A stretch of DNA of 44,259 bases from Sphaerobacter sp. (GCF_019683595.1 NZ_JADGHZ010000013.1:1-44259); one strand, 5' to 3'; shown: positions 1-8,854, numbered from the stretch's first letter. The notes: generated by a model not told the origin, from the sequence alone. A program made the numbers and translations.

Positions 1-5
1 GGGTA

Positions 6-62
6 GGGGTGAGGGGTGTCGCCCCCTCTCCCCTTGTGGGAGAGGGGGTTGGGGGTGAGGGG
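6..62. repeat. GC-rich hairpin flanked by 11-bp direct repeats
   Basis: An 11-bp perfect inverted repeat (22-32 CCCCCTCTCCC pairing with 38-48) has a 5-nt loop and is flanked by two copies of GGGGTGAGGGG (6-16 and 52-62). It lies just downstream of the stop of the minus-strand ABC permease, so it could act as a terminator although no T-run follows. The same general form is a common dispersed intergenic repeat in high-GC genomes. Confidence 0.55.
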
Positions 63-72
63 TAGAAACCCC

Positions 73-1011
73 CTACTTCACCACCGCATCCTCCCGGCGC
101 TCCTGCGACCGGGGATCAAGCGCGTCACGGAGCAGGTCGCCCAGGAGGTTGAGCGCGAAGACGGTGACGAACAGCATCGTCCCGGGGACGACCGCCACCC
201 ACCAGGCGCGCGAGAGGAGCCGCTGACCATCGCGCAGCATGTTCCCCCAGGTCGGCGCTTCCGGGTTGACGCTCGCGCCAAGGAACGAGAGTGACGCCTC
301 GGCCAGGATGGCGTAGGCGACGATGAAGGTGGCCTGCACGATCAGCGGGGACACCGAATTGGCCAGGACATAGCGCCACAGGATCGCCCCGTTCGACAGC
401 CCGACGCAGCGGGCCGCCTCCACGTAGGGCATCCGCTTGATGACGAGCGTCGTGCTGCGGATCAGGCGGGCCACCACCGGGGTGTACACCAGTGCCAGGG
501 CGATGACCACGCTGTCGACGCCCGGCCCGAGGCTTACGACGATAGCGATGGCGAGCAAGACCCCAGGGAAGGCCATGACCCCGTCCAGCACCCGCATCAG
601 GAGCCCGTCGAGCCACGAGAAATACCCCGCCAGCAGGCCGATCGCGGCACCGGCGACCACCGCGACCGCAGTGACGCTGGCGCCGACCAGGAGAGAGATC
701 CGCCCACCGTAGAGCAGGCGGCTGAAGACGTCGCGCCCCAGATCGTCGGTCCCGAGCCAGTGCTCCGACGACGGCCCTCGCAGTCGCACGGCCGGGTTGG
801 CCACCTCGGGATCGGCCGGCGCCACATAGGGCGCCAACACCGCCAACAGCACGACGCCGATGAGAAAGGCCAGTGCCAGCACGGCCACCCGTGAGGAGAG
901 CAGCACACGGTACCAGGAGCGCCGCCGGTCTCGGACGTAGGTCGCGCGCCAGCCGCGCGGGCGCGAGCGCAGCCTGGCCCGGGCGACCGCGCCCGCTCTA
1001 CCCGCCGGCAT
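73..1011 (-). CDS. ABC transporter permease, DppC-type (peptide/nickel family)
   Basis: A 312-residue inner-membrane permease of an oligopeptide/dipeptide/nickel ABC importer. A basic N-terminal tail of about 40 residues precedes the first membrane segment (about 41-63). It is followed by the family's periplasmic motif (GTDDLGRDVFSRLLYGGR) and five further hydrophobic segments. The cytoplasmic EAA loop that docks on the ATPase is seen as EAARCVGLSNGAILWRYVL near residue 200. Its start overlaps the end of the preceding permease gene by 14 nt, so the two are translationally coupled in an operon running binding protein, DppB-type, DppC-type. The ATPase genes are not seen; they may lie beyond the left edge or elsewhere. 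The substrate cannot be read from sequence. Confidence 0.9.
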   Translation of the reverse strand: MPAGRAGAVARARLRSRPRGWRATYVRDRRRSWYRVLLSSRVAVLALAFLIGVVLLAVLAPYVAPADPEVANPAVRLRGPSSEHWLGTDDLGRDVFSRLLYGGRISLLVGASVTAVAVVAGAAIGLLAGYFSWLDGLLMRVLDGVMAFPGVLLAIAIVVSLGPGVDSVVIALALVYTPVVARLIRSTTLVIKRMPYVEAARCVGLSNGAILWRYVLANSVSPLIVQATFIVAYAILAEASLSFLGASVNPEAPTWGNMLRDGQRLLSRAWWVAVVPGTMLFVTVFALNLLGDLLRDALDPRSQERREDAVVK

Positions 1012-1948
1012 AGCGCACCCTCGGGTCGAGGTAGACGTAGAGCACGTCGACCAGGAGGTTGCACAGGAGGTAGATCCCGGCGAAGACCATGACGACCCCC
1101 TGGATCACCGGGAAATCGCGCCGGGCGATGCTGTTGACCACCAGTTGTCCCATGCCCGGCAGCCCGAAGACCGTCTCCACCACCACCGCACCGCCGAGCA
1201 GGTCGCCGAGCACGTAGCCCAGGACCGTGACCGTTGGCAGCAGCGCGTTGCGCAGCGCATGACGGAAGGCGACCGCCTCCAGGTCGAGCCCCTTGGCGGT
1301 CGCGGTCCGGATGTAGTCCTCTCGCAACACTTCCAGCAGTGTTGATCGCACCAGTCGCGCCGGGAGGCCGGCGATCGACAGCCCGAGTGCCATGGCCGGG
1401 AGCACCATCGACCGGAAGTGCCCCACTGGGTCGGCGCTGAACTCGACGTAGCCGCCGGACGGCAGCCAGCGCAAGGTCACCGAGAAGAGCAGGATCAGCA
1501 GGATTGCCAGGAAGAAGTCGGCGATCGCGGTGCCGCTGATGGCGAAGAGCATCAGCGCACGATCGAGCAGCCGATCCTGGTGCAGCGCGGCGACGACCCC
1601 GGCCGGGATGCCGACGGCGACCGCGATCAGGAGGGCGTACAGCGCCAGTTGCGTCGTCGGCGCGACGCGCTCCCGAATCGCCTCGGTCACCGGCTTATCG
1701 AGGAAGATTGAGGTGCCGAAGTCGAGCCGGGCGAGGCGCGCCAGCCAGCGCGGGTACTGCACCGCCAGCGGCTCGTCCAGCCCCATCCGCTCGCGCAGTG
1801 CCGCCACCTGCTCCGGCGTCGCCTCGGGGCCGAGCATGACCGCAGCCGGGTCGCCCGGGATGACGTGCAACAACAGGAAGGCGACGGTGCCGACCACGAG
1901 CGCGATCGGCACCAGCAAGAGGATACGCCGGAGCACGTAGGCGATCAT
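998..1948 (-). CDS. ABC transporter permease, DppB-type (peptide/nickel family)
   Basis: A 316-residue membrane permease, the partner of the DppC-type subunit downstream. It begins with the classic DppB signature (Y-x-L-R-R-I-L at residues 4-10), then a first membrane segment and a long external loop containing MLGPEATPEQ. The C-terminal half has five membrane segments and the EAA-type docking loop (YIRTATAKGLDLEAVAFRHAL) near residue 215. Its ATG overlaps the stop of the binding-protein gene as ATGA, showing translational coupling. The length is normal for the family. With the adjacent binding protein it would import peptides, nickel complexes or similar solutes. A nickel role is tempting because of the [NiFe]-hydrogenase 10 kb away, but nothing in the sequence proves it. 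Confidence 0.9.
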   Translation of the reverse strand: MIAYVLRRILLLVPIALVVGTVAFLLLHVIPGDPAAVMLGPEATPEQVAALRERMGLDEPLAVQYPRWLARLARLDFGTSIFLDKPVTEAIRERVAPTTQLALYALLIAVAVGIPAGVVAALHQDRLLDRALMLFAISGTAIADFFLAILLILLFSVTLRWLPSGGYVEFSADPVGHFRSMVLPAMALGLSIAGLPARLVRSTLLEVLREDYIRTATAKGLDLEAVAFRHALRNALLPTVTVLGYVLGDLLGGAVVVETVFGLPGMGQLVVNSIARRDFPVIQGVVMVFAGIYLLCNLLVDVLYVYLDPRVRYAGG

Positions 1949-3615
1949 GTCTCCAGCCAGGCGTTGGAGAAGTCAGGCTGCAACTCGGTCGGACCGATGC
2001 CCTGGAGCTGCGGCGAGCGCACGAGGATCCGGCGGCTGTCACCGATCTTCAGCCGCGGCACCTCCTCGTAGAAGCGCTGCTGCACCTGCGCCCAGATCTC
2101 GACCCGCTTCTCGAAGTCCGACTCGGTCTGCAATTGCGCCAGCAGCTCGTCTTTCTCCGGCGTGCACCACCACCCGGTCGCCGAGCAGGTCAGGTTGCGC
2201 AGCACCGGGTCCGGCCGGAAGCTCGCGAGCGCCGTGTACGCCTCCCACGCCTCCTCGTCGTTGCGCCGGTCGCTCAGGGTGGCGCCGTCGTAGACCTGGA
2301 GATCGACGGTGAAGCCGACTTGCTCCAGTTGCTGCTTGAAGACGACGGTGGCGTTGTACTCCTGCTGGATCTCCTGGGTCGTCAGCACCCGCAGCGGGGA
2401 TCCGTCGTAGCTGGAGGACTCCAGCAGCCGCCGCGCCTCGTCCGGCTTCCGCGGGTTGAACCGGTCGGCCCCGGCGTCGGAGTACCAGGCGGCCGCGCCG
2501 GGCAGCAGCGTCGGAGTCAGCTCGTAAAAGCCCTCACCGAACGCGGCCTGGAGGATCGGCTCGTGGTCGAGCGCGAGCTGGATCGCGCGCCGGATCTGGA
2601 GGTCGCTGGTGATCGGCGAACGCAGGTTGAGCACGATGTTGAGCCAGGTATCGGGCGGCAGCATATCCACCGCGACGGCCGGGTCGTCCTTCAGCGTGGG
2701 GTAATGGTCGGTGCTGATCGTCTCCAGGTAGTGATAGTCCCCCGAGCGCAGCCCGGCGACGCGCGACGCCTCGTTCGGCACCGGAATGAACTCGATCTCG
2801 TCGAGGTACTGCCCCTTGTGGCCCGCATAGCCGTTCGTCTCACCCGGCGGGTTGGCGTAGCCGTCGAAGCGCTCCAGGAGGATGTGCCGGTCGGGCTGCC
2901 ACTCGACGAAGCGGTACGGCCCGGTGCCCACGAACTCCGCCAGCTTGGTGTCGTCCGACCGTTCCAGCACCGACTTCGGGTAGATCGCGCAGCCCTGGAG
3001 CGCCCGCGAGAGCGCCGTCGGGAAGGTGCCGAACGGCTCGCGCAGCCGGAATTCAACGGCGTAGGGGTCGACCGCCGTCAGTGACTCGGTCACGGCCATC
3101 AGGCCCTGACCCAGGCCGACGATGCGTCCCCAGCGCTCGATCGACGCGATCACATCCTCGGCCCGCATCTCCTCGCCGTTGTGGAACGGAACGCCCTGGC
3201 GCAGGCGAACCAGGATCCGACGCCCGCCGTCGGTCACCTCGTGCGACTCGGCCAGCATCGGGACCGGCTCGTAGCGCTCGTCCCAGGTGAAGAGCGTCTC
3301 GTAGACGTGCCCGGTCACGAGGAGGACGATCGAATCGGTGGTCTGGTGCAGGTCGAGGTTCGGTGGCTCACCAGTCAGGGCCACGCGCAGGGTTCCGCCC
3401 CGACGTGGTTCCGCCCCCGTGGACTGGGTGGCCTGGTCCGGAGTCGAGGTCACCGACGTCCCGCCGCCGCCGTCCGATCCCGCACCGCAGCCGGCGAGCA
3501 GCGACGCAGCCGGCACCGCCAGCACCGCACCGCCAGCCAGCCTCAGCAGTGTCCGGCGATCGAGTCGTCTCCCGAACCATTGATCATGCCGCACTGGACC
3601 AGATCCTCCAATCAT
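1945..3615 (-). CDS. Extracellular solute-binding protein, family 5 (Tat lipoprotein)
   Basis: The high-affinity binding protein of the ABC importer, SBP family 5 (DppA/OppA/NikA-like), 556 residues. The ATG at 3615 is chosen because GAGGTGGAG sits directly upstream; an in-frame start 33 nt earlier lacks this. The N-terminus has paired arginines (GRRLDRRTLLRLAG), a hydrophobic stretch and a lipobox ending LLAGC. It is therefore probably Tat-exported and lipid-anchored outside the membrane. The mature part starts with a low-complexity Gly/Ser linker, then GGTLRVAL, and contains family features such as FHNGEEMRAEDVIASIERW, GTGPYRF and LRSPITSDLQIRRAIQLALDHEP. It is the first gene of the operon and overlaps the next as ATGA. 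Confidence 0.92.
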   Translation of the reverse strand: MIGGSGPVRHDQWFGRRLDRRTLLRLAGGAVLAVPAASLLAGCGAGSDGGGGTSVTSTPDQATQSTGAEPRRGGTLRVALTGEPPNLDLHQTTDSIVLLVTGHVYETLFTWDERYEPVPMLAESHEVTDGGRRILVRLRQGVPFHNGEEMRAEDVIASIERWGRIVGLGQGLMAVTESLTAVDPYAVEFRLREPFGTFPTALSRALQGCAIYPKSVLERSDDTKLAEFVGTGPYRFVEWQPDRHILLERFDGYANPPGETNGYAGHKGQYLDEIEFIPVPNEASRVAGLRSGDYHYLETISTDHYPTLKDDPAVAVDMLPPDTWLNIVLNLRSPITSDLQIRRAIQLALDHEPILQAAFGEGFYELTPTLLPGAAAWYSDAGADRFNPRKPDEARRLLESSSYDGSPLRVLTTQEIQQEYNATVVFKQQLEQVGFTVDLQVYDGATLSDRRNDEEAWEAYTALASFRPDPVLRNLTCSATGWWCTPEKDELLAQLQTESDFEKRVEIWAQVQQRFYEEVPRLKIGDSRRILVRSPQLQGIGPTELQPDFSNAWLET

Positions 3616-3732
3616 CTCCACCTCATTGCACCCTGCCCGCCGCGGCAATCGCAGCGGGCACTAGTGTCGTAAACGGCGACGTCTGACGCAACCCGATTAT
3701 GAAACCGGCGGGCTGACCACTCCGACGACGCG

Positions 3733-4587
3733 TCAACGGCCGTGTCGCCGCCGCGTCTCGTTGATCTCCTCGATGTGATCCAGCGCGTGGCTGGCGAGCA
3801 TCCCAAGGATGCGGCCGACCGGCGGCGATGGCCTCCCGGACGCATCGACCGTGTGGCGCTCCAACGCATCCGGCAAGCGGCGCACCAGTTGGAGCATGTG
3901 CGCACGGATCGCCGTGAAGAGCGCGACGGACGGGCCGATTTCCCGCCCGGTGTAGTCGAGACACTCAGCCCACACATCCTGGCTGTATCGGTTTCCATGA
4001 TACACGCGCCCCGGCTCCGCAAGCGCGAACTTCGGTCCCCCCAGCGCCATCGCTTCTGCATCCGCCAGGTGATGCACGATCTGCCGGATCGTCCATGCGC
4101 CCGGCTCCCGCGCCAGATCCAGGTCCGCCTCGCTCAGCCCTTCCAGCGCCCGCTCCAGTGCGTCGACACCGGACGCGTAGAGATTCAGCAATTCCTCGGG
4201 GGGCCGCTCGACGATGGTCCAGAAGACCACGGTGTACCCGTCGGGATCGGTTACCTGCAGGTGCCGGTCGCCCCAAGGTCGCTCGATGAGCGTCGCCATC
4301 ACCCCGCGCTCGGCGAGCATCGCCCGGCGGGCATCCAGATCGCCGACGACGAGGTGGACACTCCCGCCGGGTTTCACCACCTCCCCCTCGGGACGCAGCT
4401 CATGGGTTATGTCCCCTGCAGCCGGGCCGGCGAGCAAGATCGCGTACCCCGCCGCGTCCACCACCGCTAGGTCCGCCCCGGTGTCGTGCCGCACCAGATC
4501 ACATCCCAGCGTGTCCACGTAAAAACGGAGGCTCGCGGCCACGTCGGCGACGCGCACCGCGATCATCGGCCGCCTGCGGTCTCGCAT
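3733..4587 (-). CDS. VOC (glyoxalase-like) and DinB-like fusion protein
   Basis: A 284-residue two-domain protein. Residues 1 to about 125 form a VOC/glyoxalase-bleomycin resistance fold, with RVADVAASLRFYVDTLG at the start and DPDGYTVVFW at the end of the fold. Residues about 130-284 form a DinB-like four-helix bundle with the metal-binding pattern IVHHLADAE (His172/173, Asp176) and a C-terminal ALDHIEE (His267, His271). DinB-superfamily proteins are metal-dependent thiol transferases or of unknown activity; VOC proteins bind metals and small molecules. The ATG at 4587 is preceded by GGGGAGGATCGC. It is a single gene, not obviously in an operon. Substrate unknown. Confidence 0.8.
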   Translation of the reverse strand: MRDRRRPMIAVRVADVAASLRFYVDTLGCDLVRHDTGADLAVVDAAGYAILLAGPAAGDITHELRPEGEVVKPGGSVHLVVGDLDARRAMLAERGVMATLIERPWGDRHLQVTDPDGYTVVFWTIVERPPEELLNLYASGVDALERALEGLSEADLDLAREPGAWTIRQIVHHLADAEAMALGGPKFALAEPGRVYHGNRYSQDVWAECLDYTGREIGPSVALFTAIRAHMLQLVRRLPDALERHTVDASGRPSPPVGRILGMLASHALDHIEEINETRRRHGR

Positions 4588-4947
4588 GCGATCCTCCCCT
4601 CACCTCACGAACCCCTGCGGAGTGCCGCGGTGACCCGCCGCGCAGCGCATAATCCCTGCGCGGTAAGCGCACCGACGGCGTCTGCGAAGGTCGCGCCGAT
4701 CGAGAGCGCACCGCAGATCACGAGCGCCGGCCAATCGAGCCAGCTCCCACACGCCGATCTCAGCACCCAGTGCGAACCGCAGGGCATCGTGCTACCGGAC
4801 GCGAATCATGGCAACAACGTCAGGCGCCGAGGCACCGGAAGACGATGTTCAGGTACTGGCGCATCGGTCGCAACTCTGGTACATTGAAAGGTACGCCAGG
4901 GGCCGGGCCGAACGCTCGGGCCCCGCGTCACTCGGGAGAGTACACGC
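4588..4947. other. 360-nt intergenic region with possible gene remnant
   Basis: This stretch separates the minus-strand VOC-DinB gene from the plus-strand MFS gene. No intact gene is visible. On the minus strand at about 4605-4760 two overlapping frames encode hydrophobic, alanine-rich membrane-like sequence: IGVWELARLAGARDL in one and VICGALSIGATFADAVGAL in the next. This suggests a frameshifted remnant of a small membrane protein. A TACATT box at 4880-4885 could be a -10 element for the MFS gene 63 nt downstream, without a convincing -35. Confidence 0.35.
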
Positions 4948-6222
4948 TTGGCAGTCAGGAGACACGCGTCCGAGACGATAGCCCCGGCCAGCGACGCCGG
5001 GGCTGTGGTCGCGGAGCGTCAGGGACCCTTCGCCGCGTTCCGCGAGCGGCCCTACCGTATCCTCTGGTTGGGCATGCTCCCCTCTATGCTGGCCATGCAG
5101 ATGGGCCAGGTCGCGGTAGGCTACGTAGCCTACAGCATCTCGGGCGAGGCGACCGCCCTCGGCTGGATCTCAGCCGGTTCTGGGGTTCCGATGCTCGTCT
5201 TCGCCCTCATCGGCGGCGTCGTCGCCGACCGGATGCCCAAACGCACCGTCCTCTTCTTCACACAGAGCACGATCGGGCTGGCCGCGGTGATCAACGCGGT
5301 CCTTGTTATCACCGGCGCCATTGAGGTCTGGCACTTGATCGCCGTGTCCGCGATCCAGGGCGTCGCGTTCGCCTTCAACATGCCGGCGCGGCAGGCATTC
5401 ATCGCCGAGCTCGTCTCCCCTGCCCGCCTGATGAACGCGATCGCGCTCAACAACGCCGGGATGAACATGAGCCGCGTGGTGGGCCCGGCCCTGGCCGGGT
5501 CCCTGATCGCAGTCCCGTTCATTGGAGCCGGCGGCATCTTCGCCTTGATGGCATCGATGTACGTCATCGTGATCCTGATGCTCCTCATGCTGCCGCCGGG
5601 TCGCCCCGCCCGCACCGCGCGTGGGGCCGGCCTATCCGAACTGAAGGCGGGACTCCGCTACGTGTGGCGGCACCCGGTCCTGCGGATGCTGCTCGGGCTC
5701 GCCACGGTGCCGGTCCTCCTGGGCTTGCCGTACGTCCAGATCATGCCGGTCTTCGCGATCGACGTGTACAAAGTCGGCTCCGAGGGCCTCGGAATGCTCA
5801 TGGCCGCCAACGGGCTCGGGGCGCTCGTCGGGTCGCTCGGCGTCGCCAGCGCGACCGGGCTGGGACGGAAAGGCCTCGTGCAGCTCTCGCTCGGCCTGGT
5901 ATTCGGCCTGGCACTCGCCGTTTTCGCCCTCGGCGGGTCGTTCCCGCTGGCGCTGGCCGCGATCGCGGTCGCCGGAGCGGCGTCGTCAGGCTACTCCACG
6001 CTGAATTCGACGCTGATCATGCACCACACCGAGCATGAGTTCCATGGCCGGGTCATGAGCCTCTACATGATGACCTTCGCCATGATGCCGCTCGGCACCG
6101 TACCGATCTCGTGGCTGGTCGACCACTTCGGCGGGCCGATCACGATCGGTGTCGCCGGGCTACTCCTCGCCAGCATCATCGGCAGCGTCGCCGTCCTCAG
6201 CCCCAGCTACCGGAGGGTGTAG
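4948..6222 (+). CDS. MFS transporter (exporter-like)
   Basis: A 424-residue major facilitator superfamily protein with about twelve hydrophobic segments. The first follows FRERPYRILWLGML near residue 40. The loop between segments 2 and 3 carries the MFS motif A variant GGVVADRMPKRTVL, and the motif C region reads NNAGMNMSRVVGPALAGSL, which is typical of the drug/siderophore-exporter (EntS-like) group. The TTG at 4948 is selected because GGGAGAG lies 8-10 nt upstream and the protein then has the usual short cytoplasmic N-terminus. It stands alone. Export of a small molecule is likely, but the substrate cannot be named. Confidence 0.85.
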   Translation: MAVRRHASETIAPASDAGAVVAERQGPFAAFRERPYRILWLGMLPSMLAMQMGQVAVGYVAYSISGEATALGWISAGSGVPMLVFALIGGVVADRMPKRTVLFFTQSTIGLAAVINAVLVITGAIEVWHLIAVSAIQGVAFAFNMPARQAFIAELVSPARLMNAIALNNAGMNMSRVVGPALAGSLIAVPFIGAGGIFALMASMYVIVILMLLMLPPGRPARTARGAGLSELKAGLRYVWRHPVLRMLLGLATVPVLLGLPYVQIMPVFAIDVYKVGSEGLGMLMAANGLGALVGSLGVASATGLGRKGLVQLSLGLVFGLALAVFALGGSFPLALAAIAVAGAASSGYSTLNSTLIMHHTEHEFHGRVMSLYMMTFAMMPLGTVPISWLVDHFGGPITIGVAGLLLASIIGSVAVLSPSYRRV

Positions 6223-6564
6223 CCCCAGGCAGGGACTGCACGCCGGGAAAAGGTACCCGCCGTTAAAGCGGGCTGGGCTGCGCACGGCTGACACTCAGAT
6301 GATACGGGTCCGACCATCCCGGCGCGTGCATTTACGCTATTCGTCAAACCCACTCTGTCCCCGCACACGCACCGAGCGGCGAACACCGTATCATGCGAAC
6401 TTGAGACCAAGTGAGTACCAGCCCGCTTCAGCGGGCGTTCGTTGTCAGCCAGGCGGCTTTAGCCCCGGGCACTGACGACGGCGTGAGGGTCCTCACGTGG
6501 GGAACCTCACACCGCTCATACCCCGGGGCACGCATCACGCTGCGGAAACCTTGTCGACACGAGT
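6223..6564. repeat. Intergenic region with facing palindromic (REP-like) elements
   Basis: A 342-nt gap between the MFS gene and the convergent stress-protein gene. It holds a palindrome CCCGC-cgttaaa-GCGGG (6256-6272) followed by GGGCTG..CTGAC. About 150 nt later an inverted version appears: GCCCGCTTCAGCGGGC (6421-6436), then GTTGTCAGCC and GGCGGCTTTAGCC. The order and spacing of the blocks in the second copy mirror the first. Such paired-hairpin repeats with TTTA cores are frequent in Chloroflexota and cyanobacterial intergenic DNA. No gene is seen here. Confidence 0.5.
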
Positions 6565-7509
6565 TCACTGTCGGCCGGGCGCTTGCACGCGAATCATGAG
6601 CAGCGGCACGTGGGCATGCGTCAACAGCCGGTCGGCGACGCTGCCGAAGAACCAGCGCGCCACGCCCCCTCGACCGTGGGTGGTCATCACCATCAGGTCC
6701 GGCTGAGACGTGCGGGTGTAGTCCAGCAGCTCGTCCCAGGGATCGCCGCTGCGCACCTCGACCGTCACCCGGAACCCTTGCTCGCGAAGTTGCGACGCGG
6801 TCGCCTCCAGATACTCACGGGCCTCGGCTTCCAACTGATCGAAGCGCTCCAGGATCGCTTCGTACGAGGGCGTGCGGAGAATGGACCCCGGATCGTCGGG
6901 CAATTCGTGCCGGAAGGTCTCGGCCACGCGCACGAGGTGGAGCGTCGCGCCGGTGGCACGCGCGAGATCCCGTGCGATCGGCAAGGCCTGCTCGGCCTCG
7001 CGCGACCCGTCGAGCGGCACCGCGATCCGGGCAAAGTCGACGTGAGCCGGCTGCTCGTCCGTCTCACGCGCGCGGACCACGAGGACGGGGCAGGTCGACA
7101 GTTGCAGCACCCGGGTCGCGACGCTCCCCAGCAGCACCCGACCCAGCCCGCCGCGCCCGTGGCTCGCCAGCACGATCACCGGGTCCGCGTGCTGCTCGGC
7201 CTCGGCCAGGATCTCCTTGCGCGGGTCACCCAGCCGCACGATCGTCTGGGCTTGCAAGCCGAGTCCGGCCAGACGCTGAACCGCGGCCCCCAACAACTCC
7301 GGGGACAGGAGCTCCTGGCGCGGGTTCATGGGATCGATCCACACCACTTCCCGCCGCCGTTCGTCGTAGTAGGGCCGCATCTCCTCGATGACCCGCAGCA
7401 GCACGATCCCGGCGCCCGTGGCCCGCGCCAGCGCCGCTGCGTAGGGAAGGGCCGCCTCCGCGAGTTGCGAACCGTCGAGAGGAACGACGATCGTGCCGAT
7501 GGATGTCAT
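6565..7509 (-). CDS. Universal stress protein, tandem UspA domains
   Basis: A 314-residue cytoplasmic protein of two UspA domains. Domain 1 begins IGTIVVPLDGSQLAEAAL and ends with the ATP-binding pattern ASHGRGGLGRVLLGSVATRVL. Domain 2 begins FARIAVPLDGSREAEQAL and ends TTHGRGGVARWFFGSVADRLL. Both retain the G-2x-G-9x-G-S/T motif of ATP-binding Usp proteins. The ATG at 7509 has GAGGGAAG just upstream; in-frame sequence further upstream overlaps the next, divergent gene and is not Usp-like. A TACAAT box on this strand at 7556-7561 may be its -10 element. It probably binds ATP and helps survival under stress or energy limitation. Confidence 0.9.
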   Translation of the reverse strand: MTSIGTIVVPLDGSQLAEAALPYAAALARATGAGIVLLRVIEEMRPYYDERRREVVWIDPMNPRQELLSPELLGAAVQRLAGLGLQAQTIVRLGDPRKEILAEAEQHADPVIVLASHGRGGLGRVLLGSVATRVLQLSTCPVLVVRARETDEQPAHVDFARIAVPLDGSREAEQALPIARDLARATGATLHLVRVAETFRHELPDDPGSILRTPSYEAILERFDQLEAEAREYLEATASQLREQGFRVTVEVRSGDPWDELLDYTRTSQPDLMVMTTHGRGGVARWFFGSVADRLLTHAHVPLLMIRVQAPGRQ

Positions 7510-7693
7510 GGCCTCTTCCCTCCACTCCGGAACCGCGCCTGTGGCTCCTGTGGCTATTGTAACCGGCCACTCGACACGCGGGCTGCGGCGCGCGGACCAG
7601 GGGAGTAAGATGGGTGTCGAACCGGTCACGTACCGCACGCGGCCGGACACGCGGGTTGTCCCTGCATCCAGGGAACGTCGAGGGAGTGGCATC

Positions 7694-8080
7694 ATGGAGA
7701 TTTCGTCGACGATCAACGACCTCGCCCGCTCGGTGGTCGAACACATCACCAGCTCAGCCGGCTCGCAACTGGTCTTCGGTCCGGCGTACGAAGCCGCGGG
7801 ACGCACGGTGATTCCGGTGTCGGAGGTACGCTACGGTTTCGGGCTCGGTGCGGGCGCCGGCTCGGGTAGCGCTCCGGACGGCCAGGGCCAGGGGAGCGGC
7901 GGTGGCGGTGGTGCCGGGGGCGGCGTGCAGGCACGTCCGGTCGGCTTCATCGACGTTACCGGCGAGCGCGCGGAGTTCTTCCCGATCGTGGACTACACGC
8001 GCATCGCGCTCGCCGGTCTGGTGGCGCTGACGACGCTGGTGCTGACCGTCAGCCGCGTATCGCGGCGGATGCGCCGCTAG
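7694..8080 (+). CDS. GerW/YtfJ-family sporulation-like protein
   Basis: A 128-residue protein of the GerW (YtfJ) family. The N-terminal part has the family pattern VFGPAYEAAGRTVIPVSEVRYGFG (residues about 28-55 overall). A glycine/serine-rich low-complexity stretch follows, then RPVGFIDVTGERAEFFPI and a C-terminal membrane segment (about 100-118) ending in SRRMRR. In Bacillus the family acts in spore germination, but homologues are widespread in non-spore-formers, so no sporulation claim is made here. ATG 7694 is chosen for its GAGGGAG ribosome-binding site and because the family N-terminus starts there. It is divergent from the stress-protein gene. Confidence 0.85.
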   Translation: MEISSTINDLARSVVEHITSSAGSQLVFGPAYEAAGRTVIPVSEVRYGFGLGAGAGSGSAPDGQGQGSGGGGGAGGGVQARPVGFIDVTGERAEFFPIVDYTRIALAGLVALTTLVLTVSRVSRRMRR

Positions 8081-8110
8081 CCACATCAGCAAGGAGGAGA
8101 GTAGCGCAGA

Positions 8111-8779
8111 ATGGACCCCTCAGGACGCATGGAACCGGCCGCGCAGGCTCCGGCCGACCGAGCCGGGAGCGAGGTCGACCAGCTTGCGTTTCGGCGCACG
8201 CTGGGCCATCTGGCCACCGGTGTTACGGTCATCTCGCTCTACTGCGACGAGGGCGTCCATGGCATGACGGCCAACGCCGTGATGTCACTCTCGCTCGACC
8301 CGCCGTTGATCGTGGTCGCCATCGATCGCCGCGCGCGCACGGCGCGCTACGTTCAGACGGCGCGGGCGTTCTGCGTCAACATCCTGCGCGACACGCAGGA
8401 GCCGCTGTCACGCTTTTTCGCGCGCTCCTGGCGCCCGGCTACCCCACCCGAGCACCGCTTCGCGGAGTGGGCGGGCGTTCCCTACCTCGTCGGTTCGCTC
8501 GGCGGCATCAGTTGCCGTGTGGCCGAGATCCTGGACGGCGGCGACCACATCATGGTCGTGGGACGGGTGGTCGGCCTGCGGGTGGACGACCCGGAGGGGC
8601 GGCCGCTCCTGTTCTACCGGGGCCGCTACGCGAGCCTGGTCAGCCATGACGCCAGCCCGCCGGAGTTGCCCGAACTGACCTCGTCGGAACACATCCACGT
8701 CTACTACGGCGAATGGTCCCAGGACGAGAGCGAGCCGGCGGGGCGGCCGATCCCGGCACACCCCTGGACCGGCGACTGA
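8111..8779 (+). CDS. Flavin reductase-like FMN-binding split-barrel protein
   Basis: A 222-residue member of the flavin reductase domain family (HpaC/ActVB-like). Recognisable parts are FRRTLGHLATGVTVIS near residue 30, GMTANAVMSLSLDPPLIVVAIDR (FMN phosphate and ring contacts) and FCVNIL, FAEWAGVPYL and HIMVVGRVVGLR in the C-terminal half. Such enzymes use NAD(P)H to reduce FMN for a partner monooxygenase. A proline-rich tail of about 30 residues extends beyond the domain. AAGGAGGA lies upstream of ATG 8111 with somewhat long spacing; the ATG at 8129 is an alternative. It follows the GerW-like gene by 30 nt and may be co-transcribed. The oxygenase partner is not in the window. Confidence 0.85.
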   Translation: MDPSGRMEPAAQAPADRAGSEVDQLAFRRTLGHLATGVTVISLYCDEGVHGMTANAVMSLSLDPPLIVVAIDRRARTARYVQTARAFCVNILRDTQEPLSRFFARSWRPATPPEHRFAEWAGVPYLVGSLGGISCRVAEILDGGDHIMVVGRVVGLRVDDPEGRPLLFYRGRYASLVSHDASPPELPELTSSEHIHVYYGEWSQDESEPAGRPIPAHPWTGD

Positions 8780-8854
8780 GCCGTCCGGGGCCATCCGCGG
8801 GGATGCATTGGGGCACGCCCTCTGCTATCATCTGCCCTCGGTATTGCAGACCGC

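Noticed and set aside
1945-3615. Nickel-specific importer for the hydrogenase
   Set aside because: The family also carries peptides and other solutes; no nickel-ligand evidence and no linkage to the hydrogenase operon.
4486-4887. 133-codon plus-strand frame
   Set aside because: It begins antisense to the VOC-DinB gene, is low in hydrophobic residues and has no domain.
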